Origin: Crambe crambe
Lineage: Eukaryota; Porifera; Demospongiae; Poecilosclerida; Crambeidae
Length of the DNA: 64,000 nucleotides
Direction: 5' to 3'
Assembly (NCBI GenBank): GCA_963924555.1
Contig: OZ004587.1
Location: 8,014,075-8,078,074, forward strand
This document shows positions 62,985-64,000 of this stretch, piece by piece. Below the pieces are notes generated by a model, which was not told the origin of the DNA, ran no database searches, and saw nothing but the letters and a program-made list of their open reading frames with translations. The position numbers and the translations under genes were made by a program. How positions within the stretch are numbered: the first letter of the stretch is position 1; each line of letters opens with the position of its first letter.

Positions 62985-64000
62985 CTGCAACAAAAGTAAT
63001 TAAAAGCACTGAAGTGCTAACCCTCAACACACACTAATATCAATATGTGCTTATTTTTCTCAGCTAACATGATAATAAGTTTATCTTCAAAAAGACCTGT
63101 GCCTCGGCACTGGTAGACTGTTGAATTCAATTCTAGCTAAGCTTTAATATGTATAAAAATTATAAACATCAAATGAAATTCGAGTTAGTGCCCTTTGATT
63201 GGCTTTTCAAATATTCACTTCCATGCAAGGCCTGTAGTTGATCTCATTGTTCTTGCCTTTCCCATCATCTGACATGACATGTGGTGTCCCTGTTCTTTCT
63301 CTCTCTCAGTGTTCTTGACTTTCCTGTTGCCAGCTAGCTGTCTTAAGCTTTCTTCACCATCTCTGCTGTTACTGTTCTTTGCTTTCTAGCATGTAGTCAA
63401 TGTTCTCTGGTGCTCTTGGCTTTCCTGTAGCCTGGCTAATGCCAAATGTACACTACCTTGTTGAAATGTTCACTTGTTGATTATGAATTCGCCTAGACTG
63501 CCGTCTCTGTTGTTTATGTCCTTACTTTCTCGCTGTCTGAGCCTGTCTCTTGGTCTATTCACGCTTGAATAAGTTGAATAACAGCTAGTTATTTGACCTA
63601 TCTACACGTGCAATCTAGATTGCGTGGGTGTAAGTTACATGAACGCGCAGGTGTGCTACTATTACGACATACGTACCACCATAGATGATCCCGGCACTGC
63701 GCCTCGGCACTCCAGTGCTGAGGCAAAAAATTCAATAGAATTAGTTCTCATAAAATTAGCTTATGGTGGTTTGTTTCATAAGCTAATTTTACGAGAACTA
63801 ATTCTATTGAATATCAATAATTATGATTGTGTATGTGTTTGCAGATATTGAGCAGACCACAGATGAGCAGGAGGTATTGGCATAAGTATTTTTTTTTTTC
63901 AAATATTCTAGCTGGCAGTGGCTGTACTACAGAGTCCATTTTCTAATTATCATCAGTGATTAAAAAAATACTGCATGGAGAACTGTACAGAAGCATGCGT
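62985..64000. other. Gene 7 intron sequence to the window edge
   Basis: No signal-peptide exon for gene 7 found here. Contains the hairpin at 63729-63809 and copies of a GCCTCGGCACTG-containing repeat (about 63110 and 63700). Confidence 0.5.
63729..63809. mobile_element. Fold-back element
   Basis: Arms TTCAATAGAATTAGTTCTCA and its reverse complement pair over about 35 bp around GTGGTTTGTTT. One arm of the same family is present at about 7116-7160 in gene 2. Confidence 0.7.

Noticed and set aside
63843..63871. Possible plus-strand exon between TTTGCAG and GTATTG
   Set aside because: Only 29 bp, no recognisable domain and no partner exon in the window.
1..64000. CRISPR array, bacterial operons, rRNA or tRNA genes
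   Set aside because: The direct repeats seen are coding minisatellites, EGF exon units or eukaryotic fold-back elements. No rRNA or tRNA gene was recognised by eye; a covariance-model scan would be decisive.

Overview
The window is animal nuclear DNA. Genes are split into many short exons with GT-AG introns, nearly all of them phase 1, and the exons encode modules known only from metazoan extracellular proteins: EGF, somatomedin B (SMB), YWTD/LDL-receptor class B propellers, NIDO, AMOP, VWD, Calx-beta, fibronectin III, SRCR, Ig-like domains and a receptor tyrosine kinase. Compact introns, A+T-rich spacers, many small fold-back repeats and an SRCR-type receptor kinase suggest a demosponge, probably Amphimedon or a relative. 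That assignment is inference from style, not from a search.

I spliced the exons by hand from splice sites, frame and phase. Layout: (1) 3523 down to the left edge, minus: secreted or membrane YWTD-propeller/EGF gene, 3' end outside. (2) 4798-20872, plus: complete 33-exon gene (2,190 aa) with seven SMB domains, two YWTD propellers, two EGFs, two NIDO modules, a Ser/Thr/Pro stalk, two FN3 domains, one membrane span and an FENPVY endocytosis-type tail. (3) 23851-22818, minus: tiny 99-aa membrane protein. (4) 26674-24405, minus: Ig-like domain plus Thr/Pro stalk. (5) 32816-27903, minus: 1,534-aa membrane mucin with two Ig-like domains and a 27-bp-unit repeat stalk of about 1,140 residues. (6) 53113-33760, minus: 57-exon, 3,042-aa membrane protein with Calx-beta domains, 26 tandem EGFs, a NIDO-AMOP-VWD block, six more EGFs, an SEA-like segment and a membrane span. 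(7) 62984-57753, minus: FN3-SRCR receptor tyrosine kinase, 5' end beyond the right edge. For every complete gene the summed exon lengths are divisible by three.

Genes 3, 5 and 6 share a membrane-span exon ([14 protein letters not shown]), and genes 5 and 6 also share a cytoplasmic GEVTEN[V/I]YV motif. Genes 4 and 5 are Ig/mucin paralogues. Genes 1 and 2 are head-to-head and share propeller exon structure. The window therefore looks like a cluster of cell-surface adhesion or recognition molecules that grew by local exon shuffling, tandem exon duplication and repeat expansion, next to a receptor kinase. A common role in sponge cell adhesion, self-recognition or surface-mucus biology is inference.

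Spacers and introns carry a dispersed family of 120-200 bp elements with ends like ACAGTGGAACCTC, several other fold-back elements, microsatellites sitting on splice sites, and one 200-N assembly gap at 27163-27362.
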